Shown one piece after another: positions 16,115 through 24,344 of a DNA stretch of 47,185 bases. Source of the stretch: an uncultured Elusimicrobiales bacterium (GTDB lineage Bacteria; Elusimicrobiota; Elusimicrobia; Elusimicrobiales; Elusimicrobiaceae); contig CALUZQ010000010.1 of NCBI GenBank assembly GCA_944325225.1, positions 1 to 47,185 on the forward strand, in the 5' to 3' direction. The position numbers and the translations under genes are program-made. The notes below the pieces were generated by a model. The model was not told where the DNA came from. It did no database searches and was given only the letters and a program-made list of their open reading frames with translations. Numbering within the stretch: position 1 is the stretch's first letter; each line of letters begins with the position of its first letter.

Positions 16115-17976
16115 TGCACCCCGATGTTTACAAAAGGCCGCTTTTGTGGTGTTTGGCGGCGCTGATTCTGTGGCTGGTTTGTTTTCACCGTCCCGCTCCT
16201 GCAAAGCGGGATATTTTTCATGCCATTACTTCCCAAACAGTTACGCTGACCGGCCGCGTAGTCGGTTTCCCCGTGCATAAACCCAAATCCCAGAATGTGG
16301 CGGTGCGTGTATATTCGGTAAATGGGAAGCCGGCGGCGGGCAAGGTGTATGCCCGATTTGCCGATTTTGACCCTCAATGGCAGGATACCTTGGAACTAAA
16401 AGGCCGGTTGCAGCCGCCCTATGGAATTGATTTACTGGGGAATTTTAACTGGCGCGCTTACTTGGCAAAGCAACAGATTTTTACAGAAATAAAAGTTTCA
16501 CAATCCAGGGTGTTGCGCCCGGCGCCGCGGCCGCTGCGGTGGGTGCGGAATTTGCGTGCTGATATTTTGCGCGTGTTTGCGCAGTCATTCCCACCGGAGC
16601 TGGCGTCTATTGCCGGAGGCGTGCTGTTGGGCGAACGGGGCGAAATTTCGCCCAAACTTTATGCCGCGTTTCAAGACAGCGGGGCCATTCATCTTTTGGT
16701 AGCTTCTGGCGGGAATGTGGGGTTTGTTACCTTGCTTACGCTGGGCGCTTGTGCGTTATTGGGTGTGGGCCGAAAGAAAGCGCTGTTTATCAGTTTGGCG
16801 GTGGCCGGTATCTATACCATAGCCGCCGGGGCGGATGCGCCGCTGGTGCGCGCATATTTTATGGCGGTGTGTGCGTGTATCGGTTATTTTTTAGGACGAA
16901 ACAGCGGCGTATTGCAGGGGCTGTTGGTATCCTGCTTGCTGATTTTATGTTTTCAGCCGGCCTCGGTGTTTGAAACCGGGTTCCAGATGTCTTTTCTGGC
17001 CACGCTGGCCATTATTATTTGTTTGAACAATTATCAGCTGCCCGGCAAATGGCCCGGCTGGCTGCGCTTTTTTGCACAAATCTTTTTGGCGACTTTGGCC
17101 ACGCAGTTAGTCCTGCTTCCCATTTTTACCAATGTGTTTTATAAAGTGTCGGTAACGGGATTAGTAGCCAATATGATTTTGGTGCCGTGGGCGTCCCTGC
17201 TGATGGGACTTTCTTTTAGTTATTATGTGCTTTGCCTGCTGCATGCCGGTTTTTTGTTGCACACCCTAACCTTATGGTGCCTGGAAGGGTTTAAGACCGC
17301 GGTGGAATTTTTTGCTTCATTTCCCTTATCTGCGGTGCCGGCCGCCGCTTGGGGAGCCGGAAGCATCATTGCTTTTTATGCCATGCTGTTTTGGCTGTTT
17401 CACTGGCCGAGGCGGGAATTTTCCCGCCGCATTTTTTGGGTTTGTGCGGCGGTGGCCGGTTTGGCTTTGGCGGTGCAGGCGTGGGGGTCCTCAGCCGGGA
17501 AGGTGTTTTTATTAAACGAGTGGAATAAAAACGCGGCGCTGGTGCAGATGCCGGGCGGCGAGGTGTTTATCGCAGGAGAAGGTTTTAAAGCAGAACAGCT
17601 GGCGGCGGCCTTGTATAAGATGGGAGTGCGCAAAGCCGATGCCGTACTGGCGTTTTCGGCCCAGCCCGCCCAATATGATTTGGCGGAATTATCCAAAACC
17701 GGGCAGGTGATTCGTCCGTTTGAGCCGGGGGTATGGCCGGGGGACGAATGGAGCGTAGGCAAAGTGCGGGTAGAGGTTGTGTGGGGGATTCATCAGAACC
17801 GCCGGGGCAACCGCTGGATCAATGCCGGCTACAGCGGCACGGAGCGGGACGATGTTTCCTACTGTTTGCAAGAAGGAGAAAAGAAAGTCTGCATAGGGGC
17901 CGGAGCCCGTTTTGCCGAAACGGAAGGGCGACAACTTTCCTCCCAAAGAAACCGGACCGTAAAACTTAAAATTTAG
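16114..17976 (+). CDS. comEC: ComEC/Rec2 DNA-uptake channel with degenerate C-terminal domain
   Basis: Inner-membrane channel for single-stranded DNA in natural transformation (620 aa). An N-terminal membrane stretch, then an OB-fold-like DUF4131 segment (TLTGRVVGFP to about residue 150), then the competence domain with many helices and the signature GAIHLLVASGGNVGF. The last 150 residues align with the metallo-beta-lactamase-like domain (FLLNEWNKNAALVQMPGGEVFIAGEG) but every metal-site motif is gone: DVGQGD reads NEWNKNA and the HxHxDH region reads FSAQPAQYD. The nuclease-like function ascribed to that domain is therefore unlikely here. No other competence genes are in view. Confidence 0.9.
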   Translation: MHPDVYKRPLLWCLAALILWLVCFHRPAPAKRDIFHAITSQTVTLTGRVVGFPVHKPKSQNVAVRVYSVNGKPAAGKVYARFADFDPQWQDTLELKGRLQPPYGIDLLGNFNWRAYLAKQQIFTEIKVSQSRVLRPAPRPLRWVRNLRADILRVFAQSFPPELASIAGGVLLGERGEISPKLYAAFQDSGAIHLLVASGGNVGFVTLLTLGACALLGVGRKKALFISLAVAGIYTIAAGADAPLVRAYFMAVCACIGYFLGRNSGVLQGLLVSCLLILCFQPASVFETGFQMSFLATLAIIICLNNYQLPGKWPGWLRFFAQIFLATLATQLVLLPIFTNVFYKVSVTGLVANMILVPWASLLMGLSFSYYVLCLLHAGFLLHTLTLWCLEGFKTAVEFFASFPLSAVPAAAWGAGSIIAFYAMLFWLFHWPRREFSRRIFWVCAAVAGLALAVQAWGSSAGKVFLLNEWNKNAALVQMPGGEVFIAGEGFKAEQLAAALYKMGVRKADAVLAFSAQPAQYDLAELSKTGQVIRPFEPGVWPGDEWSVGKVRVEVVWGIHQNRRGNRWINAGYSGTERDDVSYCLQEGEKKVCIGAGARFAETEGRQLSSQRNRTVKLKI

Positions 17977-17977
17977 C

Positions 17978-17983
17978 TATAAT
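17978..17983 (+). promoter_or_regulatory. -10 box of the guanine deaminase gene
   Basis: Perfect TATAAT right behind the comEC stop, 22 bases before the start at 18006, with a TTGGAGG ribosome site between. No good -35. Confidence 0.6.
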
Positions 17984-18005
17984 AAAAAGGCACCTTGGAG
18001 GATTT

Positions 18006-18494
18006 ATGGAACAAGCAGAACTCAAACAACATGCTAAATTTTTAATGCAAGCAATTAAAATGGCGGAAAAAGGTATGGCCGCCGGCAAAGGGGGGCCTTT
18101 TGGGGCGGTGATTGTCAAAGACGGGAAGATTATTGCCCGCGGCTGCAATCAGGTTACTTCTTCCAATGACCCCACCCGCCACGCCGAAGTGGACGCAATT
18201 CGTAAAGCGTGCAAAAAATTGGGCACCTTTGAATTGAAAGACTGCATTATTTATTCGTCCTGCGAGCCCTGCCCGATGTGTTTGGGGGCCATTTATTGGG
18301 CCCGGCCAAAAGCGCTGTTTTTTGCGGCCGATCGGTTTACTGCCGCCCGGTATGGGTTTGATGATGAATTTATTTACCGCGAAGTACCCTTGGCGGTGGA
18401 AAAGCGTTCGCTTAAAACTTGCTGCATTGATCTGAAAAACAAGAATGAGCCGTTTGAAAAGTGGAACGAAAAGTCAGACAAAATTAACTATTAA
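18006..18494 (+). CDS. guaD: Guanine deaminase (cytidine deaminase fold)
   Basis: A 162-aa zinc enzyme, GuaD type as in Bacillus: guanine to xanthine and ammonia, part of purine salvage. The zinc site is TRHAEV (His and the catalytic Glu) plus CEPCPMC. The following stretch LGAIYWARPKALFFAAD and the GFDDEFIY motif separate GuaD from tRNA adenosine deaminase (TadA) and from dCMP deaminase. Start ATG at 18006 has TTGGAGG 6 bases upstream. Own promoter and terminator, so a single-gene unit. Confidence 0.9.
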   Translation: MEQAELKQHAKFLMQAIKMAEKGMAAGKGGPFGAVIVKDGKIIARGCNQVTSSNDPTRHAEVDAIRKACKKLGTFELKDCIIYSSCEPCPMCLGAIYWARPKALFFAADRFTAARYGFDDEFIYREVPLAVEKRSLKTCCIDLKNKNEPFEKWNEKSDKINY

Positions 18495-18500
18495 TCTCCC

Positions 18501-18526
18501 AACCCTGCTTCGGCAGGGCTTTTTTT
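18501..18526 (+). terminator. Terminator of guaD
   Basis: CCCTGC, tetraloop TTCG, GCAGGG, then C and a run of seven T. It begins 7 bases after the stop. Confidence 0.93.
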
Positions 18527-18579
18527 AGTCCCAGGGGGAATTAGGTCCAAAGGCCCTGGCAGCCGTGCGGACAATCTTT

Positions 18580-18585
18580 TACAAT
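18580..18585 (+). promoter_or_regulatory. -10 box of the secreted protein gene
   Basis: TACAAT 18 bases before the ATG at 18604, after a GC-rich stretch that carries an inverted copy of the CCAGGGCCTTT motif seen near 9730. An AAGGA ribosome site follows. Confidence 0.5.
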
Positions 18586-18603
18586 AAAAAAAAGGATCTG
18601 AAA

Positions 18604-19617
18604 ATGAAAAAATACCTATTTCTCCTCTTTTTGCTTCCCGCGTTCGCCCAGGGACAGACCTGGCAAAAAGCGTGGGACGGAGCCCAAAAAGCGTTGCTTA
18701 AACCCGGCAGTTCTTCGTTGGAACGAAGCCGTCAGGCCCTGCAAAAAGCACGCCAGCAGCTGCAAGTGTCCGACGATGGAATCCGCCTGTGGTTGGATCG
18801 GCGCCATTCCCCGGTAGTGCCGGCGCATGCTTCGCAGTTGGAGGCCTGGGCGTGGCTGAGCAACCGGTTAATGCTCAAAGAACACGACTTGCGGAAACAG
18901 CAAATCCAATTTTTTCAGCAGCACTCCCACGGGATTGAACCGGGAGCACTGGCGTATTTTGCCGGGCGCCCGGCGGATTTGCCGGCCCGGATGGGGGAAA
19001 ATGTCCGGTTTGTGGTGGTGGGCGCTAAGAAAGGGGAAGGGCAGGCCCTGGTGGCTTTTAAAAAAATGGCGGCCCAGTACCGGGCGGCATTTCCCGGGCG
19101 GAAAGTAATTATTCTGGCGCAATCACTGCCGGACCGGGGGGTGCGTTTTATGTCGGAAACCGCCGCACCCGAAGAACAGAAAGGATTGGTGCGTTCGTTG
19201 ATACAGGACCGGTTTGCAGTGGGCGGATTGGGGGATCCTTCGGCCAAACCCGAGGGATATGTAACGCAGGATAATTCCAATTTATTAATTTCTTCGGCGG
19301 AAGTGCCGGCGTCCGAAGCGGCGCGCAGTTTTCATATGCGCCGCCGGCTAGCCGAGTGGAAGAAGGCCTATCCGCAGGCCGTTTTCTTTGTTTATGTATC
19401 TCCGCTGGCCGCCGCGTATGACTGGAAGTTTTCATTGGTAAACGGATTGGCGGAACAAGAAGTTTTTGCCGTGAGCATTACTTCGGTGCGAAATACCCGG
19501 GATTTTCTGTTCCACCGCTGGCGCGCGTTTCAAGAAGCGCGCCCCGGTATGTTGCTGTGGCAGAAAGCCCCCTGGGCCCGCATGAGCGGGTTTGACGCCC
19601 AGCTGATTCTGCCTTGA
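18604..19617 (+). CDS. Secreted protein of unknown function
   Basis: A 337-aa protein. I start it at ATG 18604, directly before a signal peptide (MKKYLFLLFLLPAFAQGQ); the frame is open for 13 more codons upstream without a signal. The mature part has two alpha/beta-looking blocks, each a hydrophobic strand after a predicted helix: NVRFVVVGAKKGEG ... GRKVIILAQSLPDRG, and AYPQAVFFVYVSPLAAAYD. An Arg/Gln-rich helical region lies at about 35-65 and an aromatic-rich stretch is found near the end (RWRAFQEARPGMLLW). I do not recognise the family and see no catalytic motif I trust. It converges on nagZ, whose stop abuts its own. Confidence 0.7.
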   Translation: MKKYLFLLFLLPAFAQGQTWQKAWDGAQKALLKPGSSSLERSRQALQKARQQLQVSDDGIRLWLDRRHSPVVPAHASQLEAWAWLSNRLMLKEHDLRKQQIQFFQQHSHGIEPGALAYFAGRPADLPARMGENVRFVVVGAKKGEGQALVAFKKMAAQYRAAFPGRKVIILAQSLPDRGVRFMSETAAPEEQKGLVRSLIQDRFAVGGLGDPSAKPEGYVTQDNSNLLISSAEVPASEAARSFHMRRRLAEWKKAYPQAVFFVYVSPLAAAYDWKFSLVNGLAEQEVFAVSITSVRNTRDFLFHRWRAFQEARPGMLLWQKAPWARMSGFDAQLILP

Positions 19618-21033
19618 TTACAGGGACACCGGCAAGGAACCCTGCGGAGTGAGCCGCCCCAGCAGCACCTCGGCGGCCGCTTGCTGAAAAACCGGAGAAG
19701 GACTGTAAGTAAATAATTTGGTTTTAGCAGGCAGCCGGCTGATGGTCCAGGGATTTGCCAAACTGATGACACAATGCTTCCGGCTGTGCTGCAGGGCTGC
19801 AGTGATGCGGGCCGTTTCCTGTTCGTCCAGTCCGATTTTCCCTTTACATGCCTGATAACGGCGCCAGCACAAAACCACCAGGTTTTCCGCTTCGGTGTGA
19901 AATTCTTTCACTTGGATTCCGTGCGATTTTAAAGTTTCCAAAAAAGGTTGTTCCGAGAGGGACTCGTCGTTCCCGACGGAAAGGTAATGGACACTGTCCC
20001 CGGGCTGCAAAACAAGTTTTTCCCCAAACAGCGTTAAGGCCTTGCGTGCTGTGCGGGCGGAAAAATCCGACGGTCCAAACGCCGCGGCCTGCGTGGGCGG
20101 AGGTACTTCGTCCGCCCGGGCACAAAGCAGGTTTTGCATCTGTACCGCGCGGGTTACCCGCTCAGGCGGCAGGGGCTGGGCGTTTAAAAAGTCCAACAAT
20201 TCAAACGGTTTTTCCGGCACCAGCAAAATATGCGCCCCTACCCAAAAAGCCATTAAAGCGGCTTGTTTTTCATCGCCCAGGGCTTTCATACATAAAGCGT
20301 CCGTGCAAATACAGCCGGGGAAGGCCATTTCTTCCTGCAGCAAATTGCGCATAATGGCCGGGGAAACGGAGGCCGGATATTGTTCGTCCAATGCCGGCAC
20401 CAATAAGTGCCCAATCATCACGCAGTCGGCTTTGCAGGTGAGCTGTCGGAAGGGCAGCAGTTCGTGATTCATCAAATGCTGTTTGGTGGAAAGCAGAACC
20501 GGCAGCTCCAAGTGGGAATCCGTAGCCGTGTTTCCGTGGCCGGGAAAATGTTTTAAACTGTTCAGTGCGCCGCCTTTGGAAAGCCCGTCCATAAACGCCC
20601 CGGCCAGCCGGGTAACTAATTGCGGGTCGGACCCAAAAGAACGCGTGTTTACAATGGGATTATCCGGATTATCTGCCAAATCCACCACCGGGGCAAACAC
20701 CCAATCCACCCCCAAACTTTTGGCTTGGCGCGCGGTAATGAGTCCTTTTTCATAGGCCAATTTTTCATCGCCGGCCGCCCCTAATGCCATATTGGAAGGC
20801 AGCAGTTCCGCGTCCGGCAGCCAGCGGCCAAGCCCGTCCTCGTAATCGGCGGAAATTAAAATTCGTTTGTGGGGAGAGGCCGCCCGCAGGGCTTGCGTTA
20901 AGTCGGCCACTTCGGCACGCGTGCCGCCGTAAAGGCAAAAGCCGCCTACGCCCATACGGGCCAGTTTTAAGGCGTCCTCGCGGTCTGTTTTTCCGAACCA
21001 AAAGCCCGGATGTACTAAACGGTTTGCATTCAT
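19618..21033 (-). CDS. nagZ: Beta-N-acetylhexosaminidase NagZ (GH3)
   Basis: Removes N-acetylglucosamine from GlcNAc-anhydroMurNAc peptides during cell-wall recycling. 471 aa from the ATG at 21033, which overlaps the anmK stop by four bases (ATGA). The GH3 barrel is clear: ISADYEDGLGR, then KHFPGHGNTATDSH carrying the Asp172/His174 acid-base pair typical of NagZ, and CICTDALCM with the nucleophile Asp245. After residue about 335 comes an extra C-terminal domain (to 471), as in larger Gram-positive NagZ forms; the short proteobacterial enzymes lack it. No signal peptide, so cytoplasmic. Last gene of the recycling unit. Confidence 0.93.
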   Translation of the reverse strand: MNANRLVHPGFWFGKTDREDALKLARMGVGGFCLYGGTRAEVADLTQALRAASPHKRILISADYEDGLGRWLPDAELLPSNMALGAAGDEKLAYEKGLITARQAKSLGVDWVFAPVVDLADNPDNPIVNTRSFGSDPQLVTRLAGAFMDGLSKGGALNSLKHFPGHGNTATDSHLELPVLLSTKQHLMNHELLPFRQLTCKADCVMIGHLLVPALDEQYPASVSPAIMRNLLQEEMAFPGCICTDALCMKALGDEKQAALMAFWVGAHILLVPEKPFELLDFLNAQPLPPERVTRAVQMQNLLCARADEVPPPTQAAAFGPSDFSARTARKALTLFGEKLVLQPGDSVHYLSVGNDESLSEQPFLETLKSHGIQVKEFHTEAENLVVLCWRRYQACKGKIGLDEQETARITAALQHSRKHCVISLANPWTISRLPAKTKLFTYSPSPVFQQAAAEVLLGRLTPQGSLPVSL

Positions 21034-22118
21034 AATGTGATTTTCCCCAAAATGGCGTTGCGGGCCGCCCCGGTGGCCCGGGCACAATGATTGATTTTGT
21101 GCCGCCAGGCCAGCCAGCCCAATAACGCAAAAGCCGCGCTTTCTTTGGCTTGCGGGTCTATGCCGTACGCAAGCGTAGTTGTGATATGGAGCTGCGGCAA
21201 TAATTCGTTTAAATACGCCAGCAAGGTCCGATTGTAACTGCCGCCGCCGGAAACGACCAATTCTTTTTGGCAGCGGGAGGGTACAAAATCGTTTATGGCC
21301 TGGGCAACGGCCGCCGCTGTAAACCAGGTAAGCGTAGCCAGCCGATCGGCGGCGGTTTTAAAATCCGAAGCCGGAAAGTAACGGTTCAAATACTTTTCGC
21401 CAAAATCGTTTTTATCTAAACTTTTAGGCGGTTTTTGTAAGAAAAATTTTTGGCGGAGCAGTTTCTGTATCCGCTTTTTATCCGGCGTTCCTTTGGCGGC
21501 ATTTCGGCCATTTTGGTCAAAGGGCCGGTGCAGTTGCTGTTGGCAGGCCAGGTCTATTAGCGTATTGCCGGGGCCGGCGTCAAAACCAAAGGACGGAATG
21601 TTTTTTCCTACCACCGAAAAGTTGGAGATCCCCCCTATATTCAGCAAAATTTTAGGAGACTTTTGCCCCCAGATATATTCGTCAAAAAACGGAATCAACG
21701 GGGCGCCCTGCCCGCCCAGAGCCATATCCTTGGGCCGAAAATCCGACACCACCGGCCGGCCCGTAGCGGCCGCCAAAAAGGCCGGCTCGCCTATTTGCAG
21801 GGTGTTGGGAATGGCGTCGCCGGGTCCGTGATAAATGGTTTGCCCGTGTGAACCCGTAACCAATAAATCTCGCGCGGAAAGATGAAATTCTTTTAAAAAC
21901 CGCAGTACCGTGCGGGCATACAAGCGGCCCAGTTCAAAATGAAGCTGCGAAAGTTCGGGCGCGCGCAGTGCAAATGCAGTTAACAGTTTTTGTTGAAGGG
22001 TTTTTGGATAGGCGTAATTTTTAAAATGAAGCACTTTAAACGGACGAATCTGTACGGCGCATACGGTTAGGCCGTCTGCGCTGGTTCCGCTCATAAGTCC
22101 CAAGCTAAATTTACTCAT
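21030..22118 (-). CDS. anmK: Anhydro-N-acetylmuramic acid kinase
   Basis: Opens and phosphorylates 1,6-anhydroMurNAc to MurNAc-6-phosphate, using ATP (362 aa). Landmarks: LGLMSGTSADGL at the start, TGSHGQTIYHGPG, GQGAPLIPFFD, NIGGISNFSVV, FDAGPGNTLID and the ATP-binding SGGGSYN. I use ATG at 22118; a TTG one codon upstream is also in frame. The start lies inside the 3' end of murQ and the stop overlaps the nagZ start, so the three are translationally coupled. Confidence 0.95.
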   Translation of the reverse strand: MSKFSLGLMSGTSADGLTVCAVQIRPFKVLHFKNYAYPKTLQQKLLTAFALRAPELSQLHFELGRLYARTVLRFLKEFHLSARDLLVTGSHGQTIYHGPGDAIPNTLQIGEPAFLAAATGRPVVSDFRPKDMALGGQGAPLIPFFDEYIWGQKSPKILLNIGGISNFSVVGKNIPSFGFDAGPGNTLIDLACQQQLHRPFDQNGRNAAKGTPDKKRIQKLLRQKFFLQKPPKSLDKNDFGEKYLNRYFPASDFKTAADRLATLTWFTAAAVAQAINDFVPSRCQKELVVSGGGSYNRTLLAYLNELLPQLHITTTLAYGIDPQAKESAAFALLGWLAWRHKINHCARATGAARNAILGKITL

Positions 22119-23007
22119 CAATGACCCTCGTTAAAAAACCGTCTTTTTGTTTTAATAATTTTTCAGCTTCGGCGCGCGACACTTTCTTCCGGTGCATTAC
22201 GACGGCCGTTTTTACTTTTTTGCCGGAATCGGTTAATAATTTGGCGGCTGTTTTTTCGTCAGTTCCGGCCACGGTGCAAATTAACCGAATGGCCCGCGCT
22301 ACCAATTTTTGGTTGGTGGGCTGCACATCAATCATCAAGTTCCCGTAAGTTTTGCCGCACAGCGTCATCGCGCCGGTGGTGATGGCGTTTAGAGCCATTT
22401 TGGTAGCGGTGCCGGCTTTCATACGGGTAGATCCGCACAGGGCTTCCGGCCCGGTAGCCAGCGCAATATGCACTTGCGCCGCCGGGCAGACGGCCTGCGG
22501 ATTGCACGAAATAAGCGCCGTGCGTGCACCTAGTTTTTGGGCTTGTTCCAGCGCGCCCATTACATACGGCGTGCGGCCGCTGGCAGTAAGCCCGATGACT
22601 AAGTCGTCTTTTTTAGCGGCGCGGGCAATTTCCCGCGCGCCTTGGGAGGAATCGTCCTCTGCACCTTCCTGCGAGCGGAACACCGCTTTTTTTCCGCCCG
22701 CAATCAGCCCGATGATTTGCGAAGGTCTTGTGCCAAAAGTGGGCACGCATTCCACCGCTTCCAAAATGCCTAACCGGCCGCTGGTGCCGGCCCCGATAAA
22801 AATAATTTTGTGTTTCCCCGCATAGGCCCGGGCGGCTAAAAGCATAACGGACGCAATTTCTTTATTCGCACGCTGTACGGCGCGGGCGGCTTGGGCATCT
22901 TCCCGGTTGATTTTGCGGGCGATTTGCCGCGGGGTGGATTTATCCAAATCCAAGGTATGGGGGTTGCGTGTTTCGGTAGCCAGCGCATGTAAATTAACGG
23001 GTTTCAT
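22111..23007 (-). CDS. murQ: N-acetylmuramic acid 6-phosphate etherase
   Basis: Cleaves the lactyl ether of MurNAc-6-P to GlcNAc-6-P plus D-lactate (298 aa, the same length as the E. coli enzyme). SIS fold: FIGAGTSGRLGILEAVECVPTFG, the catalytic Glu region EGAEDDS, GLTASGRTPYVMGAL and MKAGTATKMALNAITTGAM. The ATG overlaps the ampG stop (ATGA). It acts directly on the AnmK product in the same unit. Confidence 0.97.
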   Translation of the reverse strand: MKPVNLHALATETRNPHTLDLDKSTPRQIARKINREDAQAARAVQRANKEIASVMLLAARAYAGKHKIIFIGAGTSGRLGILEAVECVPTFGTRPSQIIGLIAGGKKAVFRSQEGAEDDSSQGAREIARAAKKDDLVIGLTASGRTPYVMGALEQAQKLGARTALISCNPQAVCPAAQVHIALATGPEALCGSTRMKAGTATKMALNAITTGAMTLCGKTYGNLMIDVQPTNQKLVARAIRLICTVAGTDEKTAAKLLTDSGKKVKTAVVMHRKKVSRAEAEKLLKQKDGFLTRVIDE

Positions 23008-24344
23008 TGGGCGTCCTCCAGCGAAGGGCGGTGCGTGCGGAAGGCGGCTTCGGTTTCTTCTATGGATTTAATGCGGAACGAAAGCGGCACCACCGCCAAG
23101 GTAATTAAGCTAATCAAGCTGGCCGTTACAAAAAAACCCGTGTAGCCCAATTTCATCTGCAGCCAGCCCGACGCCATAGACGGCCCCATCATACCCAGCG
23201 CCATAATACCGGTGGAAATAGCGTAGTGGGAAGTTTTGTACGCGCCTTGCGAAATGTACATAATAAATACCGAGAAAGCCATCATCGCCAGTCCGTTCCC
23301 CAGATGTTCCAGCGTAATAAGCACCGCAACAACCGCTGCGGACGGGTGCCCCCACGCCATATACGCATAGAAAAAGTTGGGCAAAATCAGAATGCCGGCA
23401 AACGGCCAGATACATTTTTTAAAGCCGTATCGGCCGAGCAGCCAGCCGCCGGCCAAATTTCCTACTACAACCGCGCCCAGCCCCAGCGTTCCTTTAATAA
23501 GCCCGTAATTCTGCACGCTCATTCCCAGGGCGCCTTCGGCTTGCGGTTTGAGTAAAAAGAGCGGGACGATTTTTTCTAAAAAAGCGTCTCCCAACCGGTA
23601 CAGCAAAATAAACGCTAAAATATAAAACAGATTTTTTTGCGTGAAGTAAGTTTTGAAAGATTCCCCCCAGGCCGTTCCTTGGGCAATCTGGACGGGGCCG
23701 TCCGCGGCGGGTTTGGGCAAAATCCAGCGGTGATATCCGGCAAACCCCATAAACAAACAGGCCAAAAACGCAAATAAAACCGCCCAATTATACGGCCAGG
23801 GCATCAGTCCCGTGCCGGCGGACTCTTTGGAAGCCAGCATCGCCGTCAGCGATACAAATGCCCCGCTGCCCAAAATCATAGCCAGCCGATAGAAAATCGT
23901 GCGGATTCCTACAAATTTAGATTGTTCCACCGGGCTTAATGCCAGCAGGTAATATCCGTCGGTAGCAATGTCTAAGGTGGCGGAGGCAAAGGCGCCGGCT
24001 AGAAAACCAAATAAAGATAACGAAAAAAAGCTCAGCTTCCCGCCAGCGGACGCAAACTCAAACGCCTGCCATGCCGTTAAGCCCGCCAATAAAACAAATA
24101 TCCCGGCCAGCAGCGTCTGCGCCCCTAACAGCCAGCGGCGTTTGGTAGCGCGGGCATCTACCAGCGGGCTCCAAAACATTTTTAAAACCCACGGCAGATA
24201 CAGCCACCCCGTCCAGAACGCGATTTGTTTGTTGGAGAACCCCAAATCGGCATACAGCACGGTGGAAACCGTGTTGATGATAATATACGGAAATCCTTCC
24301 GCCAGATACAGCGTAGGAATATAAAGCCAGGGATTTTTTTTCAT
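23004..24344 (-). CDS. ampG: Muropeptide permease AmpG (MFS)
   Basis: Inner-membrane importer of GlcNAc-anhydroMurNAc peptides (446 aa, about 12 helices). The family opening is present: WLYIPTLYLAEGFPYIIIN, then LGFSNKQIAFWTGWLYLPWVLKMFW (given here in two parts: LGFSNKQIAFWTG, LYLPWVLKMFWSPLVD). MFS symmetry is visible from two blocks of six helices with a loop around residue 210-220. The start directly follows the stop of the upstream permease (TAAATG). Together with murQ, anmK and nagZ it forms a full uptake-to-GlcNAc-6-P route. Confidence 0.93.
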   Translation of the reverse strand: MKKNPWLYIPTLYLAEGFPYIIINTVSTVLYADLGFSNKQIAFWTGWLYLPWVLKMFWSPLVDARATKRRWLLGAQTLLAGIFVLLAGLTAWQAFEFASAGGKLSFFSLSLFGFLAGAFASATLDIATDGYYLLALSPVEQSKFVGIRTIFYRLAMILGSGAFVSLTAMLASKESAGTGLMPWPYNWAVLFAFLACLFMGFAGYHRWILPKPAADGPVQIAQGTAWGESFKTYFTQKNLFYILAFILLYRLGDAFLEKIVPLFLLKPQAEGALGMSVQNYGLIKGTLGLGAVVVGNLAGGWLLGRYGFKKCIWPFAGILILPNFFYAYMAWGHPSAAVVAVLITLEHLGNGLAMMAFSVFIMYISQGAYKTSHYAISTGIMALGMMGPSMASGWLQMKLGYTGFFVTASLISLITLAVVPLSFRIKSIEETEAAFRTHRPSLEDAQ

